From positions 1 to 64,000 of the forward strand of contig JAYKXP010000205.1 in the NCBI GenBank assembly GCA_037176845.1: a stretch of 64,000 nt of DNA. Direction: 5' to 3'. Below are positions 11,408 through 26,541 of this stretch, one piece after another. This DNA comes from Paramarasmius palmivorus. Lineage: Eukaryota > Basidiomycota > Agaricomycetes > Agaricales > Marasmiaceae. How positions within the stretch are numbered: the first letter of the stretch is position 1; every line of letters starts with the position of its first letter. A program made the translations under genes and the position numbers. Below the pieces are notes generated by a model. It was given only the letters and a program-made list of their open reading frames with translations. It was not told the DNA's origin and did not search any database.

Positions 11408-11640
11408 CCAAATTTCCCACGCTGTGATCCAGACAGCGCGTTAAGCGCTAAACACGATAGCAGGATTTCCACAGCAATGGATATCAGGGAGCACAGAGAC
11501 AATAGGAGAGAGCAAAGAGATACTCGAGATTGAATAATTTAGTGATATGGTAAAGGTCAAAACATGGAGACAGCAAAAGAAAAGAGAACAGTAGAAGCAA
11601 GTAGCCCATGGCTATACAAAGGGGAAGTAAATTTCGGTAC
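11408..11640. repeat. Array spacer repeat, copy 1
   Basis: Downstream of copy C's stop lies a segment that recurs beyond copies D and E. Shared landmarks include TTTCCCACG..GTGATC, GCGCTAAACACGATAGCA and AGCACAGAGACAA. The copies have diverged with indels. Confidence 0.55.
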
Positions 11641-11684
11641 GTGGCTGTTGAAAGGGGTGCGATAGTGTAAGAGACGGTAAAACT

Positions 11685-12261
11685 TTAAACATTGAGTAAA
11701 GCGTGTTTTTGAAGGGGTAGGTTGCGTCGACGTAGAGCACGATGATTCTCTAGCGCACCCCTCTCTTCTTCACCTTCCGCCTATGTCAAATTCAACATCA
11801 TTGTTTAAGTGTAGGAAGTTATATAAGAACGCACCAGAACACTCCTTCGAAGTTTCCCCGCAGCCCAATAAATTGCAAGAGGCTCCTTCCACCAATTCCA
11901 TATAAAAAACATGGTATAAGTCTTCCACGAAGCCTTGTCGATAGTGTACCATGCGTATTTGTGAAGAGATACACGTTGTTTGAGTCTGTTCTACGATTCA
12001 GTGAACCAATCACATCCCAATCATACCACAGTACCTGTCGCAATACACTTTGAATATAAAAATGGACGGTAGAAGACCTCTCTCGTCGTGGTCGGCGATG
12101 ATATCCTCGATATCTGTGCGGAGAGCGTCCAAGCGTTCGAGCGAGATATATCGAACAAATTGGTTCAAAAGCACCATGCTGATGAGCCCACCGAGTAACC
12201 ATGAAGTAGTCGTACTTGTGCCGAGCTCGACCATGGAAAGGATGTTATCAGGTTGGGCCAT
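11685..12261 (-). CDS. Small membrane protein, array copy C (unknown family)
   Basis: Exons 12035-12261, 11835-11985 (151 nt) and 11685-11780 give 157 residues. Introns are 49 and 54 bp with phases 2 and 0, as in copies A, B, E and F. The start chosen (12261) gives an N-terminus MAQPDNILSMVELGTST that matches copies D and E; the frame also stays open for 40 codons upstream. Residues about 20-36 form a hydrophobic helix (WLLGGLISMVLL). Then come YISLERLDALRTDIEDIIAD in exon 1, YTIDKASWKTYTMFF and IWNWWKEPLAIYWAAGKL in exon 2, and an acidic-to-basic exon 3 (AEGEEERGALENHRALRRRN). The conserved Trp/Glu-Pro block is the clearest family mark. Role unknown. Confidence 0.8.
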
Positions 12262-12469
12262 AAAGTTACAATGATGGGGGGATAGACAAGCATATTTGTA
12301 CTTCAAGTTAAACGTCAAACAACTTTGACTGAACACCACATCACTGTCTATGGCTGTGTTTTCTCGAAAATATAGCGCCAACCATCCAGAAGCCGAACGA
12401 CCGGCTTCTGAACTTTACAGCAAGCATACGTGTCATTTCAGCATGCGTGTCATTTGGAACTTACTGATT

Positions 12470-12700
12470 CTCACGATCACCCTCCAAGTTTCCCACGTCG
12501 TGATCGAAATAGGGTTCGAGCGCGAAATACGATAGCAGTAGCAATTCCAGAGCAATAGTCTAATACAAAGCACAGAGACAACAGTAGATGACATGCGAGA
12601 CTGAGTAACTCGTGTATATGACAAAGGGGAGGGTTTTTAAGATTTCGGTATATAGATGTGAGTGCATCGGACAATGGCGGACGTTCTAAAAGTTGAGTAA
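12470..12700. repeat. Array spacer repeat, copy 2
   Basis: Same spacer unit as at 11408 and 14330, between copy D's stop and copy C's start. Landmarks TTTCCCACGTCGTGATCGAA, GCGAAATACGATAGCAG and AAAGCACAGAGACAACAG. Confidence 0.55.
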
Positions 12701-12730
12701 ATTGCGCGGAGATCGCTAATACTAGTTGTG

Positions 12731-13286
12731 TTAAACGTTGAGCGAATGGTCTTCCGGAGGGGTTGCATTGCGCCTACGTAGAGCACGAATGTTCTCCACT
12801 GCGTGCCCTAACTCATTCTTCGCTTCTTCAGCTTCGGCCTATGTCAAAGCTATCATGCTAATTTTCAGGCATGGTTACATGAGGAACGCACCAGAACCCT
12901 TCTTCTAAGCTTTCCTGCGACCCAATGTATTGATAGAGGCTCCTTCCACCAATTCCACATGAAAAAGACGATATATGCCCTCCAGGAAGCCTCGTCGATC
13001 TCGAACTCTTTGGTCTTTGAGTTAGTGAAATATATAATACCATGAAAAGTAAGGAATACCTATCACAGGCTTCCTCAAAAATACCAACGGAGAGAAGATG
13101 GTATTTCTTGTGCTGATCAGCGATCATGTCTGTGAGGTCGGTACTAAGAGCATCGAGACGGTCGAATGAGATGTATTGGAGGAACCACTTCAGAAACACG
13201 ATGCCGACGAGTGTAATAATGAACCATGAAGCTTTTGTGCTTGCACCGAGCTCGACCACCGAAAGGATACTTGCGGATTGGGACAT
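12731..13286 (-). pseudogene. Array copy D, probably disabled by a deletion
   Basis: Exon 1 (13060-13286, 227 nt, the same length as in copy C) encodes MSQSASILSVVELGAST, a hydrophobic helix and YISFDRLDALSTDLTDMI. Exon 3 (12731-12838) is intact and starts AEAEEAKNELGHAVEN. Exon 2 keeps its 3' part (EIDEASWRAYIVFFMWNWW, then KEPLSIHWVAGKL) up to 12892. Its 5' end lacks about 30 nt that in other copies encode the RLKxR region, and no AG acceptor I can find restores the frame from the normal exon 1 donor. It is either a pseudogene or uses an unusual splice site. Without splicing, the frame from 13286 runs to about 12858 and loses the conserved block. Confidence 0.65.
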
Positions 13287-13329
13287 GGAGTCATCGAAAT
13301 GGTGGGATATGAAAGGAGTGACCAGCGCC

Positions 13330-14329
13330 TAAATATTATAATTATAAAAGCTGTTGAGGTCCACGCCCACGTGAATATTAGAATATGGCAGCCCCTTTTT
13401 CATCAGCTCAAGCGCTCAAGGTCGCCACCGTTGAAAGCAAAGAGAGGACAACGAAAACCATATCTAGATGGTTTCAGGCTCCAAGCTAAAGAAAATCTTT
13501 GAGAGTAGGAGAGAGAGGGAAGGTAGTGTTGAAGGGAAAGTCACAAGGTTAGATAATGACATGTCCATAAGAAATATGTGTTCAGTTTGCCCTAGGTGCT
13601 GCAGAAATAGTAGAGATTAAGAGGATTGTTTGCTGAGCAGAGATCATTCAAGTGCTTGTTTCCACAGAAAGAGAGGTGTATAGCTGGCGAGTGTGAAAGA
13701 ATCTGATCACGTCAAGCGCATGAAGTCTAGCGTCAAGAATGAGTTTGACTGCGAAGGAGATAAGAGATGGCCGTGAACCACTTTTGGTTTCCAAGAGTAA
13801 CCATGTTCGAAGAGTGTTGAGTGGTTTGATGATGAAAGGCAGAGGAGTATCCAGCCGATGATTCTGATGGACAGAATTCGCTGTTTGATCAGGATACATA
13901 GACAGATGACGTTTGACTAAAGGTAACGGAACTAACCGCGGAGATACTTGCAGATTACTGGGTACGGCCAAGTACAACTAAACGAGATTATGATATATGT
14001 CGAGCCTAGCGATTACCAATAGGTTCTTGTGGTACAAGTGATTGAATGATCAGGACGCAAGATGGACGGTGAGCAAAAGTCAAAATTGATCTTGAGGAGT
14101 TGTACCGAGTCTAAAAGCTCTATCATCATCGACATTGAAAACGATCCGTACGATGATGGCGAAGTGATTTCGGGGCCATGAGTGGATTGGACAGATTGAA
14201 GAATAGCATGCATTGTCGCACCCGAAGCCAGAAGAGGCGCTGACAGTGCATAAAAACGTCAGCTGGCGGCGGTCATCATGGTCGTTCGAAAGAAGGCCGG
14301 GATCCCTCCCACATGGTCCACGATTACCG
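13330..14329. other. Spacer between array copies D and E
   Basis: One kilobase without a supported gene. A plus-strand patch near 13826-13860 (frame DERQRSIQP) resembles patches at 16610 (KRQKSIQ) and 17155 (ERQKSIT). These may be scattered remains of one unknown exon, but they are too short to name. Confidence 0.35.
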
Positions 14330-14570
14330 TAATGGATTCCAAGTTTCTCACGCCGTGACTGAAATAGGTAAACGCGTCGAGCGCTAAATACGATAGCAAC
14401 AGCAGTTCCAAAGCAACGAGATGATACAAAGCACGGAGACAACAATGAATAGCAGAGAGATGTGCGAAACTGATGGGTCTGTAGATATAGCAAAGTATGG
14501 TATGTATGTTTTCGTGGTTTTGGTATGGATACGTGGAAAAGGATGCAAGCGAGTGCATGAAAAAACGGTA
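14330..14570. repeat. Array spacer repeat, copy 3
   Basis: Third copy of the spacer unit, directly downstream of copy E's stop. Landmarks AAGTTTCTCACGCCGTGACTG, GCGCTAAATACGATAGCAAC and AAAGCACGGAGACAACAA. Gene plus spacer appears to be the duplicated unit. Confidence 0.55.
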
Positions 14571-14576
14571 GTCATC

Positions 14577-15169
14577 CTAAACGTTGGGTAAAACGTAGTC
14601 TTGAAGGGGAAAATTACGTCGACGAGAGGCCCGGTAACTCTCCAACGCGTGTTCTAACCCGTTCTGCTCGACTTCAGCTTCTGCCTGTGTCACGGTCAAA
14701 TTAACATCAACATAGTTTGCAGACAGAGGTGTATGTATAACGCACCAAAACTCTCCTTCTGAGCTTTCCAGCAGCCCAGTGAATCGCTAGAGGCTCTTTC
14801 CACAAGTCCCACATAAAAAAGAGGATATATGTCTTCCATGTAGCGTCGTCGATGGTGTAAAGGACGCGTCTATGACGAGATACACGATCTCTGAGTCTGC
14901 CGCCATATTAGATGATATATAGAGTGCCATAGCAGTAAGAAATACCTATTGTATGCCTCATCAAAGAGTTCGACGGAAGGAAGATGATGTTTCTTGTGTT
15001 GGTCGGCAATGAGCTCCTTGATGTCGGTACTGAGAGCATTGAGACAGTCGAGTGAGATGTATCGGCAGAACCACTTCAGAAACACAATGCCAACGAGTCC
15101 GATGATTAACCATGAAATATTTGTGCTTGTACCGAGGTCAATCACCGAGAGGATACTTGTAAGCCGCAT
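14577..15169 (-). CDS. Small membrane protein, array copy E (unknown family)
   Basis: The best preserved copy. Exons 14946-15169, 14746-14896 (151 nt) and 14577-14684 make 160 residues; introns are 49 and 61 bp, phases 2 and 0. N-terminus MRLTSILSVIDLGTST, then a membrane helix (ISWLIIGLVGIVFL, about residues 18-31), YISLDCLNALSTDIKELIAD, exon 2 with YTIDDATWKTYILFFMW and LWKEPLAIHWAAGKLRR, exon 3 AEAEVEQNGLEHALESYRA with a basic RRR end and a tail ending LPNV. The tail PLQxxxLxNV is shared with copy C. It is the outermost array member on this side. Function unknown. Confidence 0.82.
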
Positions 15170-15179
15170 TGGAGTAGAG

Positions 15180-19577
<4,398 letters not shown>

Positions 19578-20817
19578 CCGTTGTGGTTTTGGTATGGTTT
19601 TTGTTGTCTGTGTGGTTTTCGGTGGTGTTGGGTTTCGGCGTTGGTTGGTGTTGGGCGATGGGAGTGGTGAGGAAGGCACGGGGAAGAGGAGAGAAAAGAG
19701 TGGTAAACACAATACCTGATAATAGCGAGATACCCTGTGTAGGATAGGATAGTATAGGCGAGGAACGAGGAGATTGTTTCTGGAATGGAGTTGGGTGTCG
19801 TCGCGATGTTGGGCGTAGGGGGAGATGAACACGAGTGCGGGATGGCAATTATAATCATCGAGTGAACACCTGAAAACGAAGCTAGGAATTCTCGCCACAT
19901 TACTCTAATCGATGCCGAATAGAATCGTTGAGAACCGTTACTCACAGGACGCCTATGGACGTGAGGCAGAACGTAATGCTTTCAGGACATTTCGTTGATG
20001 AGAAGTCAAAACGGTTGATGTGGGAGTACGGTTTAGAAGATCTTCATTGGGTTTACTTTATACCTCCAACCGCACCATTCTTCTTTGAACCGGGACCCTG
20101 ATAAGCGAGGAACGAAGAACAGGACCAGGGGTGTAGTCGGTTGATCGATCTTTCTTACTATAACGATGCGCTAGATAGGTTTATTCGGAAAATACGACGA
20201 AAGAATACAGGGCGGGAGAATGAAAGTCACGGTTTAGAACAACTTCGCTGTCTTCATGCCTCCTAAGCCGTCGAATAGAGGCTTGCACGATTCATCTTCT
20301 AGATTTAGCTGGATAATTAGATAGGCGATGATGCGTGGTGTACGTTTGGCGGCGCTTCAAATTTTTATGGTGCGGAGTGGCTCGCCGCCTGTAGATGATG
20401 GAGTACATAGCTAGTAATCTCGCGGCGTGTCATCGCTTTGTGGAATTAAAGAGAAGCCTTATCAGTGATGCGGTTGATTACACGCTTCCGGGACTAGAGC
20501 TTTTCTCTCGATCTGCGCATACCGGTGCCATTGTGCGGTACTCCAAACCCATTCCAAGTTTAGCGCCCATTCAAAAGCGCTGAGAACTGTGATTTCACGA
20601 GTGACCATCGTGGGCGCACAGTTACTATAAAAGTTCAAAACGATAAACTCTGTATAGGGCAGTCAATTACACACCGGTAAGGTTGATGCGAGAGCACATC
20701 GGTTAGAGGTGGCTTTACCGAAGACAGTATTATAAAAGTTATGGTTTAGAAGAAGCTATACAATGTCTTAATGCCTCCTACTGTATCTCATCATAAGAAG
20801 CCATCGCATACATTGGA
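19578..20817. other. Spacer with partial duplicates of copy F's leader
   Basis: No gene seen. Around 20230-20310 the sequence (CACGGTTTAGAACAACTTCG..., ATGCCTCCTAAGCC, GAGGCTTGCACGATTC) resembles the leader and first codons of copy F (20735-20845). A weaker match is near 20028. These look like broken extra copies of the 5' end of the small-protein gene. Confidence 0.4.
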
Positions 20818-21325
20818 ATGGAGGCTTGCACGTCTACGACAGCCTTCACAATCCTTTTTCTAGCTGTTTCGGTGGTACCTGCTTTGAAATGGCTCTTCTC
20901 GTACATCTCTGTCGAACAATTGGAAACTGTCATCTCCGAAGTGCGCACTATCATGAACGTTAACGATCAGTGCGTACGCTTTGGGGCTCAGATAACTCGG
21001 TATGCTGGTCTTACCGCCCACGATATGAATCTTGACTGATGATGGGTTCAAAGGCTTGAAAAACGTCTATCGCGATTCAAGTATCTTCGATACTCCATTG
21101 ATAATACTTCAAGGATGGCATACATCTACTTTTACCTCTGGATCTGGTGGAGTGAACCTGTTTTGTTGCGTTGGAAGATAGGAAAAGTCAAACATGGTAT
21201 ATTGGTATGTCACGATGACGTTTTTCTGCGTGTACTGGGCTTTATCGTAGCATTAGGCTGAGATTGAGTTGGAGAAAGGGGCACTTGATGCTTATCGAAG
21301 GAATCGACGTCGTAGGAACGCATGA
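20818..21325 (+). CDS. Small membrane protein, copy F (unknown family, opposite strand)
   Basis: The sixth family member lies outside the array on the plus strand. Exons 20818-20999, 21054-21204 (151 nt, same length as in A, B, C and E) and 21257-21325 join in phases 2 and 0 to 133 residues. Exon 1: hydrophobic helix (FTILFLAVSVVPALKWL) then YISVEQLETVISEVRTI. Exon 2: RFKYLRYSIDNTSRMAYIYF, LWIWWSEPVLLRWKIGKV. Exon 3: AEIELEKGALDAYRRN followed by an Arg run. The Trp of the A/N-S-W position is Arg here and KEP is SEP, so it is the most divergent copy. Conservation of exon lengths and phases despite low protein identity argues for a real, old gene family. It ends 86 bp before the convergent transporter gene. 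Confidence 0.8.
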
Positions 21326-21410
21326 AAAGCTGGGAATACACAATATCTTTACATACAGCCTGTTACCCTAAAGAAAACGTAAAACGTAAACTACTTCCGC
21401 TCTGAGTCAA

Positions 21411-23644
21411 TCAACCCCGATTCAACTCTTCCCTCGAGCTTGACTTTTCGCCGGACCCTTTTACGCTATCTTCCACTTCTTTATCTCCGCAATCCGGAAT
21501 ATCCGAAAGGAAAAATACAGTAAGTATGAACGCCACACCAGCCCAAGGAACCAACGAAATGAAACACCACCTCACACCATCTCTAAATGCGTCTCTTACG
21601 ATCGTTTGTGTTGATGCAGGAAGGGATGCGATGGCGCCTAATCCGGAAACTGAGAAGTCGAGATTGATGTTGGAGGAAGAGAGGTGTGATTTAACACGAG
21701 CGTTGAGAAATGCGCCGCATTGTGCGAGACCTACTGTTCCTCCTAGGGAGCGGAACTGGGTGTTCGCATTTTTGTCAGTGGGGTGAGTTAGGTGAGGTAA
21801 GGGAAAGAGGAAACGTACGAAAAGGATAAGAGCGGATACGATAGCTACGCGATCGGATGGTTGGGAGAAACGTGCGTGGACGTTCAAGGAACCAAGAGTG
21901 AGACCACAACCGACACCTGAAAAGGGTTATTTAGACGAAGGGTCTTGAGATATAGGAAAAGTGAGATGAACCAGCCATAGCTAGGAATCTGATGAGGGTG
22001 AGTCTCAAGGCGATACTTCGGTAAGGTAATACACTTACCCATTAACCATATTCTGGTTATTCTTCTGAATAGCCATCGAAATAAGACCTAATGAAATCGG
22101 CAGAATCAGTCCGCCAAGTTGTATCGCGTACTTGGGCTACAATTCGAATTTAGTCCACGCAATTCACTAAAGCGTTGAGATAACTCACCTGCCTCAGTCG
22201 CTTCGTCATCCTTACCGCAAGCATCGTACCAGCCCCACTTCCCGGTGCGAAATACACCAACTGTACACCCGCTTTCGATGGATCCAATCCAACAGCAACA
22301 GTCATAAAAATCGCTACAAAGTAAAACATGACGATCATCACCATGCCTCCTGCGAATGAAGCTGCCATAACAGTGCAGATGTCGATACTTCTGAAGAGCT
22401 CGAGTGGGATTGTTGGGTATGCGGAGAATATTCCCGATGGAGATGAGGCGATGTTGTTTTGCTTCTTCTCGAGAGCATATAACCATGCGATGCATAAAAG
22501 AAGTACTACGCCACCGACGGTGAAAGATACGATGACTTTGATGGTGTCCCAGTCTTGGGTTGAGCCCCAGTTGAGAGCGAGGAGTATGAGGATACCAGCG
22601 GAAACGAAGAGGAATGTGCCTATCCAGTCGATTTTGGTGAGTTTGGATAAGTAACTGGGGGTGCGTGGTTGAGAGGTGGGGAGTTTGGTTCCTTCGATGA
22701 CGAAGCCCTTTTTGAGGTCGTTTTTTAGGAGAAGGAATATGAGGATCATGGATAGAGCTGCGGCGGGAAGGCTGTGGTGCATTAAGTTAGATTGATTGAT
22801 AGGTGGAGAAAAATCACGCACTTGATTGCAAAGACCCATCTGAAGGATACTCTGGTGAGGTATCCACCTATTAGAGGTCCAACGGAGTATCCGATGGCGT
22901 AGAGAAGGAATAGGATGGAGACCTGCCAGTTGTTGTCGTCGAGAGACCTAGAATCCGATATGATGACTCGAACGACCTGCAGAACGATGAATACATGGAT
23001 TAATGAGAGTCTTCAACACACTTACGGTGAGTAACCCAGCGGCACCGATACCAGCAATAGCACGACCAGATAACATCATTTCCATGTTTTGTGCGCCGGT
23101 GCTCAACGCGCTTCCGATGATGAAAAAGATCAACGATGTCTGAATTGCAAAGTGACGCCCATAGATGTCGGCTACTGAGGCGAAAAGAGGTAGGAAGACG
23201 GTGGATGTAAGGAGATATAGTGTTCCGATGTAGCTGTAGGCAAAGCGTCAATGAGATCTATGTGTTTGATTAGCGTCAGTTGGGAAGCTCACCTCTGCAG
23301 ATCTAAACGGTGGAACGCCGACTATCAAGTGATCAGAAAGGACAACATGTGAAACATAGAGCTAGACACACAGCTATTTCCGTTTGTGCAGTAGCGACAA
23401 CTAGTCGGGTGATGTCAGCTTGAGATCGTCTACCCATAACGTAAAGCTACGTACCAGTATAATCTAGCGTCTCGAGGAATATTGGTATCGCTAACGCAAG
23501 CGCAAGCTTGACTCTGAACCACCACTCGCTAGAGGTGGTTTCTCGCGGGGCCTTCTCTTCCTTTACCATTGGCGTTCCATCGGCCGTCACGGTTTTGGAG
23601 TTTTGATATCTTCGTCTGATGAATCGATAGAGCATGATGATCAT
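21411..23644 (-). CDS. MFS transporter, DHA2 (drug:H+ antiporter, 14-helix) type
   Basis: A multi-exon membrane transporter, probably exporting small toxic compounds by proton antiport across the plasma membrane. From the N-terminus: a basic cytosolic lead with YRFIRRRY, helix 1 ending in FLETLDYTG, a motif-A segment PLFASVADIYGRH, MLSGRAIAGIGAAGL, GYSVGPLIGGYLT and FRWVFAINLPAAALS. These are followed by further helices and FRSLGGTVGLAQCGAFLN, a typical late DHA2 motif. The C-terminus is a charged cytosolic tail ending EELNRG. Introns of about 50-60 bp separate at least eight exons. I placed the start at the ATG at 23644; exact internal exon edges were not all fixed. The substrate cannot be deduced from sequence. 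Confidence 0.82.
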
Positions 23645-24200
23645 GTTGGGTTTGAAGAACAAGAACCGGGGGTGGGCTATATTATATAGATGTGATTCAT
23701 TCTTCCCAATCGCAAGGCCTGCGTCTGCGTCAAATCTTCGTTCGTGGCGATGCACTGAGTCCTATGCGGCGATCACGAGTCTTATCCAGGTTTCGGAGCT
23801 ACAGTGCGAATGGATGCATTTCGGCACTGTGACTGTCCCAGTCGATGAGATATGAACGTACCTTGGACAGAAAGCAGTCGACGCAAAGTGACGGACACGA
23901 TTCGGATACACTCAAAGATACGAGTAAGATATGCCTCAGGGTGCTTTCCTTCAGCAGATCGGCCGGTTTCACCGTAAGAATAGATCCAGACAGTTTGGTT
24001 TCGATTTAGATCTAGAGTTGGTCTAGAGATCATGGTGGTGCGGAGTTAAGAAGGAAAAACGCGGTGACCCTGCACGTGAGAAGAATCATTACCACCGTGG
24101 CAAACCCTCACCGTGACGTAAAGTGAAAAGTGTGGCGTTCCTCGAAGCAGGATCTCATATCAATATGCTAGTTAGATAACGAGTCTAATGAATATATGTG

Positions 24201-26165
24201 CTACTCCTCTTTTCGATCTACTACTTTAGCTCGATACACGAGCATCGCATGACAACCAGGCCCATGGTAAGCCGCTACGACAAGGATCTCCTGTTGCACA
24301 TCTACCTTTTCCCACTCCGCCAAAAATTGCTGCTTTTTATCTTCCCCATGAGCGCATTTCATCTTTCCCAAATTCTCGGAAATTTCCTTCGCTAACCCAG
24401 GCCTCATAGTAAATGGGTAGACACGACAGTCAACACAGGCAACTACTGCATCTTGACGAGGGTCAGGACCAATCTCTAGTTTCGCCTTATCCGCCATGAT
24501 TCGGTTGATAATCCCAGAAATTCGACGCATGGTATGGTATTTGATGAGCGCCTCATCATACGTAGATGGCTCTCCTGAATACGTGGAGTATCAGTACATG
24601 GAATCGAGATGAATGAAAAACGGCATCATGCACCAATTCGCTTGGCGAGCTCCTTGCATTTGATGGAATGCCCGGTGTCCCAATCGGCTTTTTGACACTC
24701 AATAGTGCAGTATACACCGATCTGACACTGAGAGCATTTTCGGTACTTGATCCGGTTGTAGTATGCATCTGGCGTCATCCTGTGCGGACACTTGGAGAAA
24801 CCCAATGAGCAGAGTATCGAGAAAATACAACAAGATGCTCACATAGCGGCTGATACATCCAACCTCTCGCTCAAAGTCGTGTATTGACTCGGCAAATTTT
24901 TCGGCCTCAGTGGCAACCGACTGAGCTACTTGGAGGAAAGGATGATCTTTCTGGTTTGAATTGGGCATTTCGATGGCCATCCCTTGCTTGAGCACTCCTT
25001 GTAGCTTGCGAAGACATCGCAGAGCTACCGACCGATAGACTAGAAATGGTTCCAATGCGACTATTGTTCTCGCATATTCGTTGAGCAATTCATCGTCGGC
25101 ACCAGACATTGTCTTCCACATCGCATGTATCATTCTGTTGTCAAGCGATTCAACGACCCCGGTATGTCCGTATGCCCAGCATTCACGGGCGATCTGACAA
25201 CAGAAGTACAGGGATGAAAAAAGACCTTGTATGTCGATATTTAGGCGAGAGGATCTGCCGGAAGTTAACGCTAGGAAGCACATAGTTCGTGCAACCCATG
25301 CCGGAAGGTTATTCTTCAGCAAAACACGGCAGAACTCTGGTCTCTTGGAGGAAATGAGAAGATGAATGAGGTGTAGAGACTCGGAAAAGGCGAGCGGTTC
25401 GAAAGGTATCTTCCATCCTTGTAGGGGGATCTGGTTAAGGGAGATGAGATATCGGACGGCATTGAGTGGGACATCGTATTCTTCGATTGTGGCCAATGAA
25501 GCGACAATGTCCTCCTTTGGCATGATTTTTGCCAAGCGCATGAAAAGAAATGCGAACTGGATATCTTGCCTGGCATTCAAGTGCACGCAGAATCTTAACA
25601 GTATTGGAAGTAAGTCTGGCGCTGCATCATATATGTGGTGCCGATCGGGAGGTTGAACCAGTTTCAGGGTAGAGTTTGAAGGTGCCATGAGTATTTCATT
25701 GGCAATCGAAACAAGCTGCTGGAAGCGATCCTTGGGGACATCCAGGAAGGCGTATGTGCGAAGAAAAAGCGAAGCCCATCGACACACTTTATCCCAGTTT
25801 ACCCTGAGAACTCTGGGAAGGAAGGGATTGGCCGCTCGACGGTCGGTAGAAAGAAGGATACTCAAGGAGTTGAAAATATCTATTAGAGAAATAGGCAGCA
25901 ATGGTTCGAGATGTGCTGGAATTGGCTTCGAAAGCTGTTCCTCAACATCCTTGGCGATCGAAATGGGCCATAATCTGCAGGAGTGTTGATTTCCATCACA
26001 TCATATGCATAGAATCTACACATACCGTCCCGGTATCTTATAATGGACACTTGAGTCGATGAGAGTTGCGGTCAAGAAGCAGAGCTGCGAGGAAAAAAAC
26101 CCCATGCCATCGTCATAAAGAAGCTTGCAGAGATCCGATTCTGACCGGTAACCTGAGTAAACCAT
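24201..26165 (-). CDS. MYND zinc-finger protein (copy 1)
   Basis: Four exons (26026-26165, 24843-25974, 24634-24790, 24201-24574) give 600 residues in one frame. About 415 residues of alpha-helical, Leu-rich sequence come first, then a MYND zinc finger: a Cys pair spanning the exon 2/3 junction (GCISRY-CPHR), then CSQCQIGVYCTIECQKADW, a His and a final Cys (HSIKC). A conserved C-terminal domain follows with ACVDCRVYPF-type sequence and GPGCHAMLVYR. MYND fingers usually bind proline-rich peptides in partner proteins. There is no SET domain, so no methyltransferase activity is suggested. It is a close relative of the next gene (26542-28312). The start at 26165 is the first ATG in the open part of exon 1; upstream lies a glycosylase-gene fragment, so a lost 5' exon is possible. 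Confidence 0.8.
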
Positions 26166-26244
26166 GCGAAGAAATGAAGGTAAAAGCGGCGCTTCAATGG
26201 TGCTTAATTCTCAAAGTTGAGTAGTCATGTTATTGGTCACTTTG

Positions 26245-26478
26245 GAGAGTGGGTGCTGTGGATAAGCTTTAGCAAGGGTGTCGTAACTGCCTGAACATCT
26301 TCAGCCGTGGGATGAAGAAAGGTCGATACGGGATTTGGATGAACATAACGAGGCAGGCTTTTCGTTATGACGATATTTTGATGTGGAACCTTGGTCCGGG
26401 GAAGACCAGGGTGGACGACTGAGTCTCATGCCAGCGGGAATTGATGTATTGTTGACCTCTTTCTATGTGGTAGCGACA
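26245..26478 (-). pseudogene. 5' fragment of the HhH-GPD glycosylase gene
   Basis: Sequence here aligns with the first roughly 70 codons and leader of the glycosylase gene at 28868-29776. Matching patches include HPTxEDxxAV, LAKAxPQH and the bases around its start codon (CCAGCGGGAATTGATG against CCAGCGCGAATAGAGG). The start codon is lost and nothing of the catalytic domain follows. It sits directly upstream of MYND copy 1 just as the intact glycosylase sits upstream of MYND copy 2, so it marks the edge of a block duplication. Confidence 0.75.
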
Positions 26479-26541
26479 TAAGTAGACTTTGACGGAAAGG
26501 CGTTGAAAACAGTTCAAGGGAAGATTCCTTCACCAAGAGTG

